A stretch of 64,000 nucleotides of DNA from Caballeronia grimmiae (GTDB lineage: Bacteria; Pseudomonadota; Gammaproteobacteria; Burkholderiales; Burkholderiaceae): positions 1-64,000 of the forward strand of contig NZ_JFHE01000003.1 of assembly GCF_000698555.1 (NCBI RefSeq). The letters run 5' to 3'. A program made the position numbers and the translations under genes. This document shows positions 7,526-15,720 of the stretch, one piece after another. The notes beneath the pieces are model-generated. The model searched no databases, had not been told where the DNA came from, and worked only from the letters and a program-made list of their open reading frames with translations. Each line of letters starts with the position of its first letter. The first letter of the stretch is position 1.

Positions 7526-9538
7526 TCAATGTGCGTCGCCGCGTCCCTTCGATACGGCAGGCACGCCCCATCCGAAAAGCGAATACGACTTCGATGCGTC
7601 GTTCCGGCTGCTTTCCGCCGATGCGCTCTTGGCGGCGATGCTCCAGCGTCCGTCGAAGGTCATCGATGGAACAACCGGCGGCGGCAGCGCGCTCGCCTTC
7701 TGGAAATAGGCGGTGTTGGCGTCGGCTTGCATGGTCGTCGCGTGCTTCAGGACGGCCTGCGCCTGGGGGTTGCGCGGATCGAGCGCGACGGCGCGCCGCG
7801 CGTTTCGTAACGTGCATGCGGGATCGTGGTTCGCTGCGCATGAGCGGGCGCTGGCTATCGCGCTGTCGCGTGCGCGTTCCTGACGCGCGACATCGGCTGC
7901 GAGTTGCTGGATTTGCGGGTTGCGCGATTGAATCGGCGCGAGACTGCGGAGGGATCGGCGCGCGGCGGCGATATCGCGGTTGGCGAGTGCTTGCCGGACG
8001 GCTGCGATCGTGCGCGCTTCCGCTGCCGATGGCGCGTCGTGAGGGGCAGCGATGGCGGACTGCGGGACCGGACGTTCCGTGGAGGCGACGGTCGAGGGCG
8101 GTTTAGGGGCGTCCGGCGCGCCCTTGGCTGTGGGGCGGGACGCGGTATCGGCGGCGATGCTCGCAGCGGACCGTGATGCGTCTTTCGACGCGGGCTTCGC
8201 GGCGGTGGTGGATGCCGTTGCAGCGGCGATAGTCGCAGTAGACCGCGATGCGTCTTTCGGTGCGGCCTTGGCGGCAGTGCCGGACGCGGTATCGGCGGCA
8301 ATGCTCGCAGCAGACGGCGATGCGTCTTTCGACGCCGCAGACGATGTGTGCGGCGCTGAAACTGCTGCGCGTGCCAATGGCGCTGCCGATTGCGACGCCG
8401 CTGCGCTCGACGTTGCCGCAGTGCCGCTTTTTATCGCAGCCGTAGACGTCACGGATGGCAACGCTCTCGCGACGCCCGTTCCCGCGCCTGACGATGCGTC
8501 AGACGCCGCAACCCTCGCGTTCTCCGTCGCTTCTCGCTTCGGCGACGACTTGCTCTGCGAGGCCGACGCGTCCTTCGAGACCGAGACTGCGCCCGACGGC
8601 GTTTGCGTCGTGACCACACCCGTTGCCATGCTCGCCGTAGCGCGGTCGCGCTTCGAAGCGGAGTTGATCGCATCGGCGACGGCTCGTCGCGAAGCCTCGC
8701 GCGTCATCGGCGGCTCCGTTGCCATCGCGGGAATGCTGACTGCCGGCACGCTCTTGGCGGTCGATGCGATGTTCCTGCGAACGGCTTCCGGGACGGACGA
8801 CGAGGCCGAAGCACTCGCCGATGCGACGCCTGTGGCTCTCGTATCCTTGGCGAGCGCCGCCTTCGATTCCACGACAGACGGTGCAGCCTTCACTGCAGAA
8901 ACAGCTTCGGTAGCCGACGAGCCGATACCCGATGCACTCGCTGGCGCAACCCGCGCCGTGTGCACCGTCGCAGCGGAACCCGATGTATCTACAGTCGTAG
9001 CCGCCGAGCTTGCCTTCGCTGCCACGTCACCCGTTTTCTGCGCATCATCTGCCTGCCGCCGCGCGAGCGTGTGCCGGTCCGCATCGTCGCGGCGTTGCGA
9101 CGCCGACGAGCCGCCGCCAACCGCGCCCGCCGTGCTGACGGATTGCGCCGGAGCACGCTCCGCATCCGACTGCAAATAGAGATACCCGCCCGCTGCGATG
9201 CCCGCGACCGCGCCGCTGATCAGAATCGCGAGCCCTTTTCGGGCGGGCTTGCGTTCGGGCGATGCCAGCGCGTCGCCGGGTTCGACGAGACTCGGATACG
9301 ACGTCACCATTCTTCGACGCACGAGCCGCGTGAGCCAGCCGGTGTCGCGCAGATCGAGCAAGTCGCGTTGATCGCCGGTCGCGGCGGCGGCAGCGTGAGT
9401 GTCCGTGGCGCTGGTGAAAATCGCGCCCTCGCGATCCGCTCCGCACGACGGGCAAGTGTCGTCGACGGCGGGCGAAACGACGTTGCAGCGGCGGCAGATC
9501 ACCGCATCGAGCGACAGCGAATATTCGGGTTGCATCAT
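7526..9538 (-). CDS. Zinc-ribbon, single-TM, Ala/Ser/Thr-rich repeat protein of unknown function
   Basis: This is a protein of about 670 residues (start MMQPEYS; ATGs at 9589 and 9601 are alternatives, none with a convincing ribosome site). From the N-terminus it has a zinc ribbon with Cys pairs CRRC and CPSC (residues 15/18 and 29/32), a Trp/Arg-rich cytoplasmic stretch and one membrane segment (about 102-123). A low-complexity Ala/Ser/Thr/Lys region of roughly 370 residues follows, including three 24-residue repeats. The C-terminal alpha-helical region resembles TPR-type packing (ALANRDIAAARRSLRSLAPIQ, ARRAVALDPRNPQAQAVL). The probable topology is ribbon inside, repeat and helices outside. 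No enzyme motif is visible. Confidence 0.75.
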   Translation of the reverse strand: MMQPEYSLSLDAVICRRCNVVSPAVDDTCPSCGADREGAIFTSATDTHAAAAATGDQRDLLDLRDTGWLTRLVRRRMVTSYPSLVEPGDALASPERKPARKGLAILISGAVAGIAAGGYLYLQSDAERAPAQSVSTAGAVGGGSSASQRRDDADRHTLARRQADDAQKTGDVAAKASSAATTVDTSGSAATVHTARVAPASASGIGSSATEAVSAVKAAPSVVESKAALAKDTRATGVASASASASSSVPEAVRRNIASTAKSVPAVSIPAMATEPPMTREASRRAVADAINSASKRDRATASMATGVVTTQTPSGAVSVSKDASASQSKSSPKREATENARVAASDASSGAGTGVARALPSVTSTAAIKSGTAATSSAAASQSAAPLARAAVSAPHTSSAASKDASPSAASIAADTASGTAAKAAPKDASRSTATIAAATASTTAAKPASKDASRSAASIAADTASRPTAKGAPDAPKPPSTVASTERPVPQSAIAAPHDAPSAAEARTIAAVRQALANRDIAAARRSLRSLAPIQSRNPQIQQLAADVARQERARDSAIASARSCAANHDPACTLRNARRAVALDPRNPQAQAVLKHATTMQADANTAYFQKASALPPPVVPSMTFDGRWSIAAKSASAESSRNDASKSYSLFGWGVPAVSKGRGDAH
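8137..8352. repeat. Tandem repeat, three copies of 72 bp
   Basis: GATGCGTCTTT recurs at 8175, 8247 and 8319, exactly 72 bp apart, within longer similar units. On the coding (minus) strand each unit encodes 24 residues of the type KDASRSAASIAADTASxTAAK. The copies differ at several positions. The array sits inside the Ala/Ser-rich part of the zinc-ribbon protein and keeps the frame. Confidence 0.85.
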
Positions 9539-10031
9539 GCGGACTGGTGCCGGGTCAGGTTGGCGCAACGCGCGGGCTAGCCACGGCATCGGGATAACCA
9601 TAAGCAAGCCGAACGAGTGTGCTCGTGTCGCCGGCGCATGAGATTCATCGATACCGTCGCTTACGATTCTCGCGGGAAAAAACGTATTCGTTCTACGGTA
9701 TTGCGCACATTCGCGCAATGGTGATCCGGGAAAGATGGGATCGCTATTGGCCGAATGGCCGATCTACTGTCAGCCCTTGCATTCAATGATCGACGCTTCG
9801 GCGTACTGTGCTTTCCGAGCGCAGAGAGAAGGGGAAGTGCTGGACGTCTCGATGGTTTTCTTTCGTGACGACCGGTCGCTTTGGCCAGTTCGACATGCCG
9901 GGATTGCTGATCCGGCAAACGCGGCGAAAGAATATCGTCGGCAGAGCGACGCTGAGAGTCGTTGGAGCCGTTGCTCGTCCTTCAACCCGCGCTCCGGCGA
10001 CCGACCGCGCCCTCGCAACGGCCGCTCAAAC
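9539..10031. other. Intergenic stretch, no gene recognised
   Basis: About 490 bp lie between the zinc-ribbon gene and the terminator of the tRNA. Open frames here show no family similarity, no good ribosome site and no consistent codon bias. It should hold the promoter of the zinc-ribbon gene. Confidence 0.5.
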
Positions 10032-10065
10032 GCAGAAAGCCGCTCCCGAAGGAGCGGCTTTCTGC
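10032..10065 (-). terminator. Terminator of tRNA-Leu
   Basis: A perfect 15-bp stem (10032-10046 with 10051-10065) closes on the minus strand with a C(TTCG)G tetraloop, the very stable UUCG type. It starts 11 nt after the CCA end of the tRNA. The following T-tract is interrupted (GTTTGAG). Confidence 0.8.
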
Positions 10066-10076
10066 ATCGAAATCTC

Positions 10077-10161
10077 TGGTGCCCAGGGCCGGAATCGAAC
10101 CGGCACGCCTTGCGGCGGGGGATTTTGAGTCCCCTGCGTCTACCAATTTCACCACCTGGGC
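10077..10161 (-). tRNA. tRNA-Leu (anticodon CAA)
   Basis: This is an 85-nt class II tRNA on the minus strand. The acceptor stem is GCCCAGG/CCTGGGC, the D-arm includes AATTGGTAGACGC, and the anticodon loop CTCAAAA gives anticodon CAA. There is a long variable arm (CGCCGCAAGGCG), a T-loop GGTTCGAATCC and an encoded CCA at 10077-10079. It reads leucine UUG codons. Confidence 0.97.
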
Positions 10162-10282
10162 ACGCTGTCTTTCTCGACTAAGGACGAACCGGGCGGAACG
10201 TCCAAATCGAGTAGTCGGCGATTATGACCCAAATCCTCGCGATGAGCAAGCAGCGGCCGCCCAGCGGCGATGCAGCCGAGCA

Positions 10283-11443
10283 TCACTGGCTCAGATAATT
10301 GAACGAGCCGTTCCGAACGACACCCATCACGCTCGCCCGTTGATCCAGCCCGACGTGATCGCTCGCGCTCGTATTCACCACGCCATTGGGCACCACCAGC
10401 TCATGCGCGTGTTCCAGTTCCGAGCGCAACGCGACGCGGAATTCCTTCGTGCCCGGCTTCCCGGCTTTCAACGCGCGCGCTACGGCATCCTGCAAACGGG
10501 GATACACGCCCGCCGCATCGCCGGCAAACTGCGTGACCGTGCCCTTGCCGTACTTGCCCTCATAGGCTTCGACAAACGCGAGCGCCGCCTTCTTCGACGG
10601 ATGATCCGCCGGCAGCGTGCGCGCGACGACCACCGGCTGCGTCGGAAAGAGCGTGCCTTCGACATCCTTCCCGCCGAGCTTGATGAACTCCGGCGTCGCG
10701 ATGCCGTGTGTCTGGTAGATCGCGCCCTTATAGCCGCGCTCGACGAGCGTGCGCTGCGGCAGCACCGTCGGCGTTCCCGCGCCCGCGATCAGCACCGCGT
10801 CCGGTTTCGCCGCCATCAGCTTGAGAATCTGGCCGGTGACGCTCGCGTCGGTCCGGTTGAAGCGCTCGCTGCCGACAATCTCGATATGCCGCAACGCCGC
10901 GAACTTGCTGAACTCGTTGAGCCAGCTATCGCCGTAACTGTCCGCGAAGCCGATGAAACCCACCGTCTTCACGCCGTGATTCGCCATGTAACGCGTCATC
11001 ACGTCGGCCATTGCGCGGTCGGTCTGCGCCATCTTGAACGCCCACACCTTCTTGCCTTCCTGCGGCTCGACCACCGACGCCGATCCGATCAGCGTGATCA
11101 TCGGCGTCTGATACTCGGAAACGGGATCGAGCGCCGCGAGCGCCGCCGGCGTGATGTTCGGGCCGACGATCACATCGACCTTGTCTTCGGTGATCAGCTT
11201 GCGAATATTACGCACCGCCGCGCCCGGGTCCGAACCGTCATCGAGGATGATGTACTGCGCGTCCTGTCCGGCGACGGTCTTCGGCCACATCAGCATCGCG
11301 TTCTTGCTCGTGATGCCGATCGCGGCGGCGGGGCCGGTGCTCGACAAGTCCACGCCCACCTTGATCTGCGCCTGCGCAGCGGCGGCCAGCAAAGCGAGGG
11401 CGGCGCCGGCAGCAAACCGGCGCGTGATCTTCGACAACGTCAT
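10283..11443 (-). CDS. LivJ-type ABC transporter periplasmic substrate-binding protein
   Basis: This is a 386-residue type I periplasmic binding protein of the branched-chain amino-acid family. The signal peptide ends at AAAQAQ, after a twin-Arg-free RRFAAGAALALLAAAAQ stretch. Family signatures are KVGVDLSSTGPAA, NIRKLITEDKVDVIVGPN and FADSYGDSWLNE. It has no adjacent permease or ATPase genes. It lies 55 bp downstream of cysB on the same strand and could be co-transcribed with it, so a link to sulfur compounds is possible but inferred only from position. Confidence 0.9.
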   Translation of the reverse strand: MTLSKITRRFAAGAALALLAAAAQAQIKVGVDLSSTGPAAAIGITSKNAMLMWPKTVAGQDAQYIILDDGSDPGAAVRNIRKLITEDKVDVIVGPNITPAALAALDPVSEYQTPMITLIGSASVVEPQEGKKVWAFKMAQTDRAMADVMTRYMANHGVKTVGFIGFADSYGDSWLNEFSKFAALRHIEIVGSERFNRTDASVTGQILKLMAAKPDAVLIAGAGTPTVLPQRTLVERGYKGAIYQTHGIATPEFIKLGGKDVEGTLFPTQPVVVARTLPADHPSKKAALAFVEAYEGKYGKGTVTQFAGDAAGVYPRLQDAVARALKAGKPGTKEFRVALRSELEHAHELVVPNGVVNTSASDHVGLDQRASVMGVVRNGSFNYLSQ

Positions 11444-11498
11444 CGGATGGTCTCCAGGGAAGTGCGTATTTGTTGTGGCGGCGTTTGCGCCGTCGTAA

Positions 11499-12440
11499 TC
11501 AGAGTTCGTAAGTCTCGTGACCGCCCGCGAGCGCCTGTTCGATCAGCTTGCGGTTCATCGAAGGCGACAGCAGTTCGACGAGCGTGTACACATAGCTGCG
11601 CAGATAAGCGCCCTGTTTGAGCGCGAGCCGCGTGACGTTGGTGCCGAACAGATGGCCGACGGGCATCGCGCGCAAATGACGGTCGCGCTCCGGGTTGAAC
11701 GCGATATCCGCCATGATCCCGACGCCCAGCCCCAGCTCGACATACGTCTTGATGACGTCCGCGTCGATGGCCTCGAGCACGATGTCGGGACTCAGCGCCC
11801 GCAGCGCGAACGCCTGATTGATCTTGCTACGGCCGGCGAACGCGGCGTCATACGTGATGAGCGGGTACTGCACGAGATCGTCGAGCGTGAGAAGCTTGCG
11901 TTCCAGCAGCGGATGCTCGGGCAACATGACCGCGAGATGCTGCCACTGGAAGCAGGGCAGAGACACGAGTTCCTTGTAATTGGCGATGGCCTCGGTGGCG
12001 ATGGCGATATCCGCCTGATCGTGGATGACCATCTCCGCGACCTGCGTCGGGCTGCCTTGCAGGATCGAAAGATGCACCTTCGGAAAGCGCTTCTTGAACT
12101 CGGCGATGGCCGCCGGCAGCGAGTAGCGCGCCTGCGTATGCGTCGCGGCAATGACGAGATTGCCCTGATCCTGCGCCGCGTAATCCTTGCCGACGCGCTT
12201 CAGGCTCTCGACTTCCTGCAGGATTTTTTCGACGGAAGCGAGGATGATACGTCCCGGCTCGGTCAGCGAGCGCACGCGCTTGCCGTGGCGCGTGAAGATC
12301 TCGACGCCCAGTTCGTCCTCAAGCTCGATGATGGCTTTGGAGACGCCGGGTTGCGATGTATACAGTGCTTTCGCTGCTTCCGTCAGGTTGAAGTTCTGCC
12401 GCACGGCCTCACGCACGAAGCGGAACTGATGCAAATTCAT
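11499..12440 (-). CDS. cysB: LysR-type transcriptional regulator CysB
   Basis: This is a 313-residue LysR regulator starting MNLHQFRFVREAVRQNFNLT, with the winged-helix motif ALYTSQPGVSKAIIELEDELG. The inducer-binding domain has ATHTQARYSLP, the sulfate/acetylserine pocket signature of the CysB/Cbl subgroup, and GLGVGIMADIAF. CysB activates sulfate assimilation when sulfur is limiting. It is transcribed divergently from cysI across a 226-bp AT-rich region. Cbl is an alternative family member, but the location beside the cys operon favours CysB. Confidence 0.93.
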   Translation of the reverse strand: MNLHQFRFVREAVRQNFNLTEAAKALYTSQPGVSKAIIELEDELGVEIFTRHGKRVRSLTEPGRIILASVEKILQEVESLKRVGKDYAAQDQGNLVIAATHTQARYSLPAAIAEFKKRFPKVHLSILQGSPTQVAEMVIHDQADIAIATEAIANYKELVSLPCFQWQHLAVMLPEHPLLERKLLTLDDLVQYPLITYDAAFAGRSKINQAFALRALSPDIVLEAIDADVIKTYVELGLGVGIMADIAFNPERDRHLRAMPVGHLFGTNVTRLALKQGAYLRSYVYTLVELLSPSMNRKLIEQALAGGHETYEL

Positions 12441-12666
12441 TTAGAACCCTTCGTTATTACCCGATTGCATATCAAAGTAATTTTTCAGTCGTTTGCAATA
12501 TATAGCAGGTTTATTACTATCAGTCCAATTTTTCCAATTTCGATAGCTGTTTTTGTCATTAGCAAATGATCGTTCCGTCTGAACGACCCGCGCAGTGGCG
12601 AATCAATGGTTATCTGCGCCGCGTAACCTGGAACGCAGCGCGCACACAAAAACTTGGGGCCCCCGA
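12441..12666. promoter_or_regulatory. cysB/cysI divergent regulatory region
   Basis: This 226-bp stretch between the divergent genes is far more AT-rich than its surroundings at 12450-12565, including GCAATATATAGC (about 12497) and runs such as CCAATTTTTCCAATTT. This suits promoters and CysB binding. No single site can be assigned by eye. Confidence 0.6.
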
Positions 12667-14343
12667 ATGTATCAATACGATCAGGTCGACCAGCGAATCG
12701 TCGACGAGCGAGTCGCACAGTACGCCGATCAGGTTCGCCGACGTCTGTCGGGCGAGTTGAGCGAAGAGGAGTTTCGTCCGCTGCGGCTGCAGAACGGCCT
12801 GTACATGCAGCGCCACGCGTACATGCACCGCATCGCGATTCCTTACGGCAACCTGCGCAGCGACCAGCTGCGCATGCTGGCGACGATCGCGCGCGAGCAT
12901 GATCGCGGCTACGGCCACTTCTCGACGCGCACGAACATCCAGTTCAACTGGGTCGAGCTCGAAGAGACGCCCGAAATCCTGCGCAAGCTCGCTTCGGTGC
13001 AGATGCACGCGATCCAGACATCGGGCAACTGCATCCGCAACATCACGGCAGACCAGTTCGCGGGCGTTGCACCGGATGAGGAAGTCGATCCGCGTCCGTG
13101 GGCCGAAATCCTGCGTCAATGGTCGACGTTCCATCCCGAGTTTGCCTGGCTCCCGCGCAAGTTCAAGATCGCGGTGTGCGGCTCGGCGGAAGATCGCGCG
13201 GCGGTGCAGATTCACGATCTCGGCGTCTATCTGAAGAAGAACGCGCAGGGCGAAGTCGTCGCGAGCATTCTCGCCGGCGGCGGACTCGGCCGCACGCCGA
13301 TCATCGGCGCGGTCATCAAGGAAGACCTGCCGTGGCAGCATCTGCTGACCTACTGCGAAGCCGTGCTGCGCGTCTACAACCGCTACGGCCGCCGCGACAA
13401 CATGTACAAGGCGCGCATCAAGATTCTGGTGAAGGCGCTGTCGCCGGAGAAGTTCGCGAAGCAGGTCGAGGAAGAGTGGCTGCATCTGAAGGACGGCCCG
13501 TCGACGCTCACGCAGCACGAAGTCGAGCGCGTGTCGAAGTTCTTCGCGCCGCCGGCCTACGAGAAGCTGCCGGACACGGACGCATCGTATGAGAAGCATC
13601 TGATCGAGAACAAGGCATTCGCGCGCTGGGTCGAGCGCAACGTGCGCCCGCACAAGGTGCCGGGCTATGCATCGGTGACGCTGTCGCTGAAGCCGACGGG
13701 CATCGCTCCCGGCGATGCGACCGACAAGCAGATGGACGACGTCGCGGCGCTCGCCGACGAATTCTCCTTCGGCGAAATCCGCGTGTCGCACGAGCAGAAC
13801 CTGATTCTCGCGAACGTGAAGAAGCACGACCTGTTCACCGTGTGGGAACGCGCGAAGGCGGTCGGTTTTGCGTCGGCGAACATCGGCTTGCTGACGGACA
13901 TCATTTCGTGCCCCGGCGGCGATTTCTGCTCGCTCGCGAATGCGAAGTCGATCCCGATTGCGCAAGCGATCCAGCAGCGTTTCGACGACGCCGACTACGT
14001 CTACGACCTCGGCGACCTGTCGATCAACATTTCGGGCTGCATGAACGCGTGCGGTCATCACCACGTCGGCAACATCGGCGTGCTGGGCGTCGATAAGGAC
14101 GGCTCGGAGTGGTATCAGGTGACGCTCGGCGGCGAGCAAAGCTCCGGCGCGACCGGTGCGCATCTCGGCAAGGTCATCGGCCCGTCGTTCTCGGCGCATG
14201 AGATGCCGGACGTCGTGTCGAGCGTGATCGATACGTTCGTCGACAACCGCATCGAAGGCGAGCGCTTCATCGATACGTTCGGCCGCATCGGCATCGCGCC
14301 GTTCAAGGAGCGCGTGTACGCATCGCGCCAGGCACACGCTTGA
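12667..14343 (+). CDS. cysI: Sulfite reductase hemoprotein subunit CysI
   Basis: This is a 558-residue nitrite/sulfite reductase-fold protein that reduces sulfite to sulfide using siroheme and a [4Fe-4S] cluster. The cluster and siroheme ligands are CPGGDFC (Cys about 415 and 421) and CMNACGHHH (Cys about 458 and 462). The substrate-side HFSTRTNIQFNWV and SGNCIRNIT are conserved. The start MYQYDQVDQ at 12667 fits the family; 24 further codons upstream look unrelated. It is the first gene of the plus-strand operon. No cysJ flavoprotein is adjacent, so the electron donor must lie elsewhere. Confidence 0.95.
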   Translation: MYQYDQVDQRIVDERVAQYADQVRRRLSGELSEEEFRPLRLQNGLYMQRHAYMHRIAIPYGNLRSDQLRMLATIAREHDRGYGHFSTRTNIQFNWVELEETPEILRKLASVQMHAIQTSGNCIRNITADQFAGVAPDEEVDPRPWAEILRQWSTFHPEFAWLPRKFKIAVCGSAEDRAAVQIHDLGVYLKKNAQGEVVASILAGGGLGRTPIIGAVIKEDLPWQHLLTYCEAVLRVYNRYGRRDNMYKARIKILVKALSPEKFAKQVEEEWLHLKDGPSTLTQHEVERVSKFFAPPAYEKLPDTDASYEKHLIENKAFARWVERNVRPHKVPGYASVTLSLKPTGIAPGDATDKQMDDVAALADEFSFGEIRVSHEQNLILANVKKHDLFTVWERAKAVGFASANIGLLTDIISCPGGDFCSLANAKSIPIAQAIQQRFDDADYVYDLGDLSINISGCMNACGHHHVGNIGVLGVDKDGSEWYQVTLGGEQSSGATGAHLGKVIGPSFSAHEMPDVVSSVIDTFVDNRIEGERFIDTFGRIGIAPFKERVYASRQAHA

Positions 14344-14353
14344 GGATTTGAAG

Positions 14354-14893
14354 ATGACGTTGATTATCAAGAACCGCGCCGTCGTCGAAGACGATTTCAC
14401 CGTGATCCGCGCCGCCGAAGACGGCTCGCTGCCCGCAGCCGATGCGCTGCCGGCCGGCAAGGTGATCGTGCCGTTCGCGTTGTGGAAGGAACACAAGGAT
14501 GCGATCGCCGCATCGCGCTCGAAGGACGAACTCGGCGTGTGGCTCGCTCCGGACGACGAACCTGCGGATATCGCGCCGGACTTCGACAAGATCGCGGTCA
14601 TCGCGGTCGATTTCCCGGTGTTCCGCGATGGCCGCGGCTTTTCGATTGGCCGTCTTCTGCGTGAGCGGTATCACTGGAAGGGCGAGCTGCGGGCCATCGG
14701 CGACGTGTTGCGCGATCAGGTGTTTTTCCACCATCGCTGCGGCTTCGACGTTTTCGCCGTGCGCGCCGACAAGGACATCAACGACGCGCTGAACGCGTTC
14801 AACGAGTTCACCGAGCTGTATCAGGGCGCGAACGACAATCCGGAACCGCTGTTCCGCCGCCGCGCCGCGGTGCTCGCCACGCTCGGAGCCTGA
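14354..14893 (+). CDS. DUF934 protein of the sulfite-reduction operon
   Basis: This is a 179-residue protein of the DUF934 family, regularly found between cysI and cysH in proteobacteria and annotated as an oxidoreductase probably involved in sulfite reduction. Visible segments include IIKNRAVVEDDFTVIR, FPVFRDGRGFSIGRLLRERY (family hallmark) and RAIGDVLRDQVFFHHRCGFD. There is no cysteine pair or nucleotide motif, so the biochemical role is open. It is 10 bp from cysI and 3 bp from cysH, so certainly co-transcribed. The ATG at 14354 is preferred over a TTG two codons earlier. Confidence 0.88.
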   Translation: MTLIIKNRAVVEDDFTVIRAAEDGSLPAADALPAGKVIVPFALWKEHKDAIAASRSKDELGVWLAPDDEPADIAPDFDKIAVIAVDFPVFRDGRGFSIGRLLRERYHWKGELRAIGDVLRDQVFFHHRCGFDVFAVRADKDINDALNAFNEFTELYQGANDNPEPLFRRRAAVLATLGA

Positions 14894-14896
14894 GGC

Positions 14897-15628
14897 ATGA
14901 CGCCAGAATTGCAAGCCAGGGTTGACCGTCTGGATGCGCTGCTGGATTCCATCGCAGCGCGCCACGAGCGCGTCAAGCTAGCCAGCAGCCTCGCCGCGGA
15001 AGACATGGTGCTCACGCACGCGATTCTTTCCCGTGGCGTGAAGATCGGCATCTTTTCGCTGAACACCGGCCGCCTGCACGCGGAAACGCTCGGCATGATC
15101 GACGCCGTGAAAGCACGTTACGGCTACGACATCGAGCAGTTTCATCCGCAGGCCGATGCCGTCGACGCCTACGTGCGCGATCACGGCGCGAATGCGTTCT
15201 ACGAGAGCATTGATTTGCGCAAGAGCTGCTGCCATATCCGTAAGGTGGAGCCGCTCAACCGCGCGCTCGGCGATGTTTCCGCGTGGGTGACGGGCCAGCG
15301 CCGCGAGCAGTCGGTGACGCGCGCGGAACTGCACGAGGAAGAGCACGACGCGCCGCGCGGCATTGCAAAGTTTAATCCGCTCGCGGACTGGAGCGAAGCC
15401 GATGTGTGGGACTACCTGAAGGCGTTCGATGTGCCGGTAAATCCGCTGCATGCGCGCGGTTATCCGAGCATCGGCTGCGAGCCCTGCACGCGCGCCGTGC
15501 GTCCCGGCGAGGACAGCCGGGCGGGCCGGTGGTGGTGGGAGTCGCGCGATACGAAGGAATGCGGCCTGCACATGACCAACATCAGCAGCATCAGGATCGT
15601 CGAAGAAACTCCCAGCTCGGCGATCTGA
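14897..15628 (+). CDS. cysH: Adenylylsulfate (APS) reductase CysH
   Basis: This is a 243-residue PAPS/APS reductase family protein. Both Cys pairs that bind the [4Fe-4S] cluster of APS-specific reductases are present, CC at 111-112 and CEPC at 194-197, along with the catalytic ECGLH (Cys 222). The presence of the cluster cysteines argues for APS rather than PAPS as substrate, in line with the absence of an APS kinase (cysC) here. The enzyme makes sulfite and AMP. Its start is 3 bp after the DUF934 stop. Confidence 0.95.
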   Translation: MTPELQARVDRLDALLDSIAARHERVKLASSLAAEDMVLTHAILSRGVKIGIFSLNTGRLHAETLGMIDAVKARYGYDIEQFHPQADAVDAYVRDHGANAFYESIDLRKSCCHIRKVEPLNRALGDVSAWVTGQRREQSVTRAELHEEEHDAPRGIAKFNPLADWSEADVWDYLKAFDVPVNPLHARGYPSIGCEPCTRAVRPGEDSRAGRWWWESRDTKECGLHMTNISSIRIVEETPSSAI

Positions 15629-15720
15629 CCAAAAGACATCGAGGCGCGAAGACGCCGCAGCACAACCCTGTTACCGAACGCGACGCCTTTCTTGGCGCCG
15701 CCATAAAAGGATCGACGAAT

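Noticed and set aside
8137..8352. Regular 72-bp repeats as a possible CRISPR or mobile repeat
   Set aside because: There are only three adjoining copies, no spacers, and the frame and coding sense are kept. It is a protein repeat.
9735..10181. A plus-strand frame of 148 codons downstream of the zinc-ribbon gene
   Set aside because: It runs through the tRNA-Leu terminator and the tRNA gene itself, so it cannot be a normal coding region.
10283..11443. The binding-protein gene as the missing livJ of the livMGF operon at the window start
   Set aside because: It is about 8 kb away on the other strand and linked to cysB. Partnership is possible but not supported by the sequence.
12610..14601. A 663-codon minus-strand frame opposite cysI
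   Set aside because: It is antisense to cysI and DUF934 with no family similarity, so it is a shadow frame.
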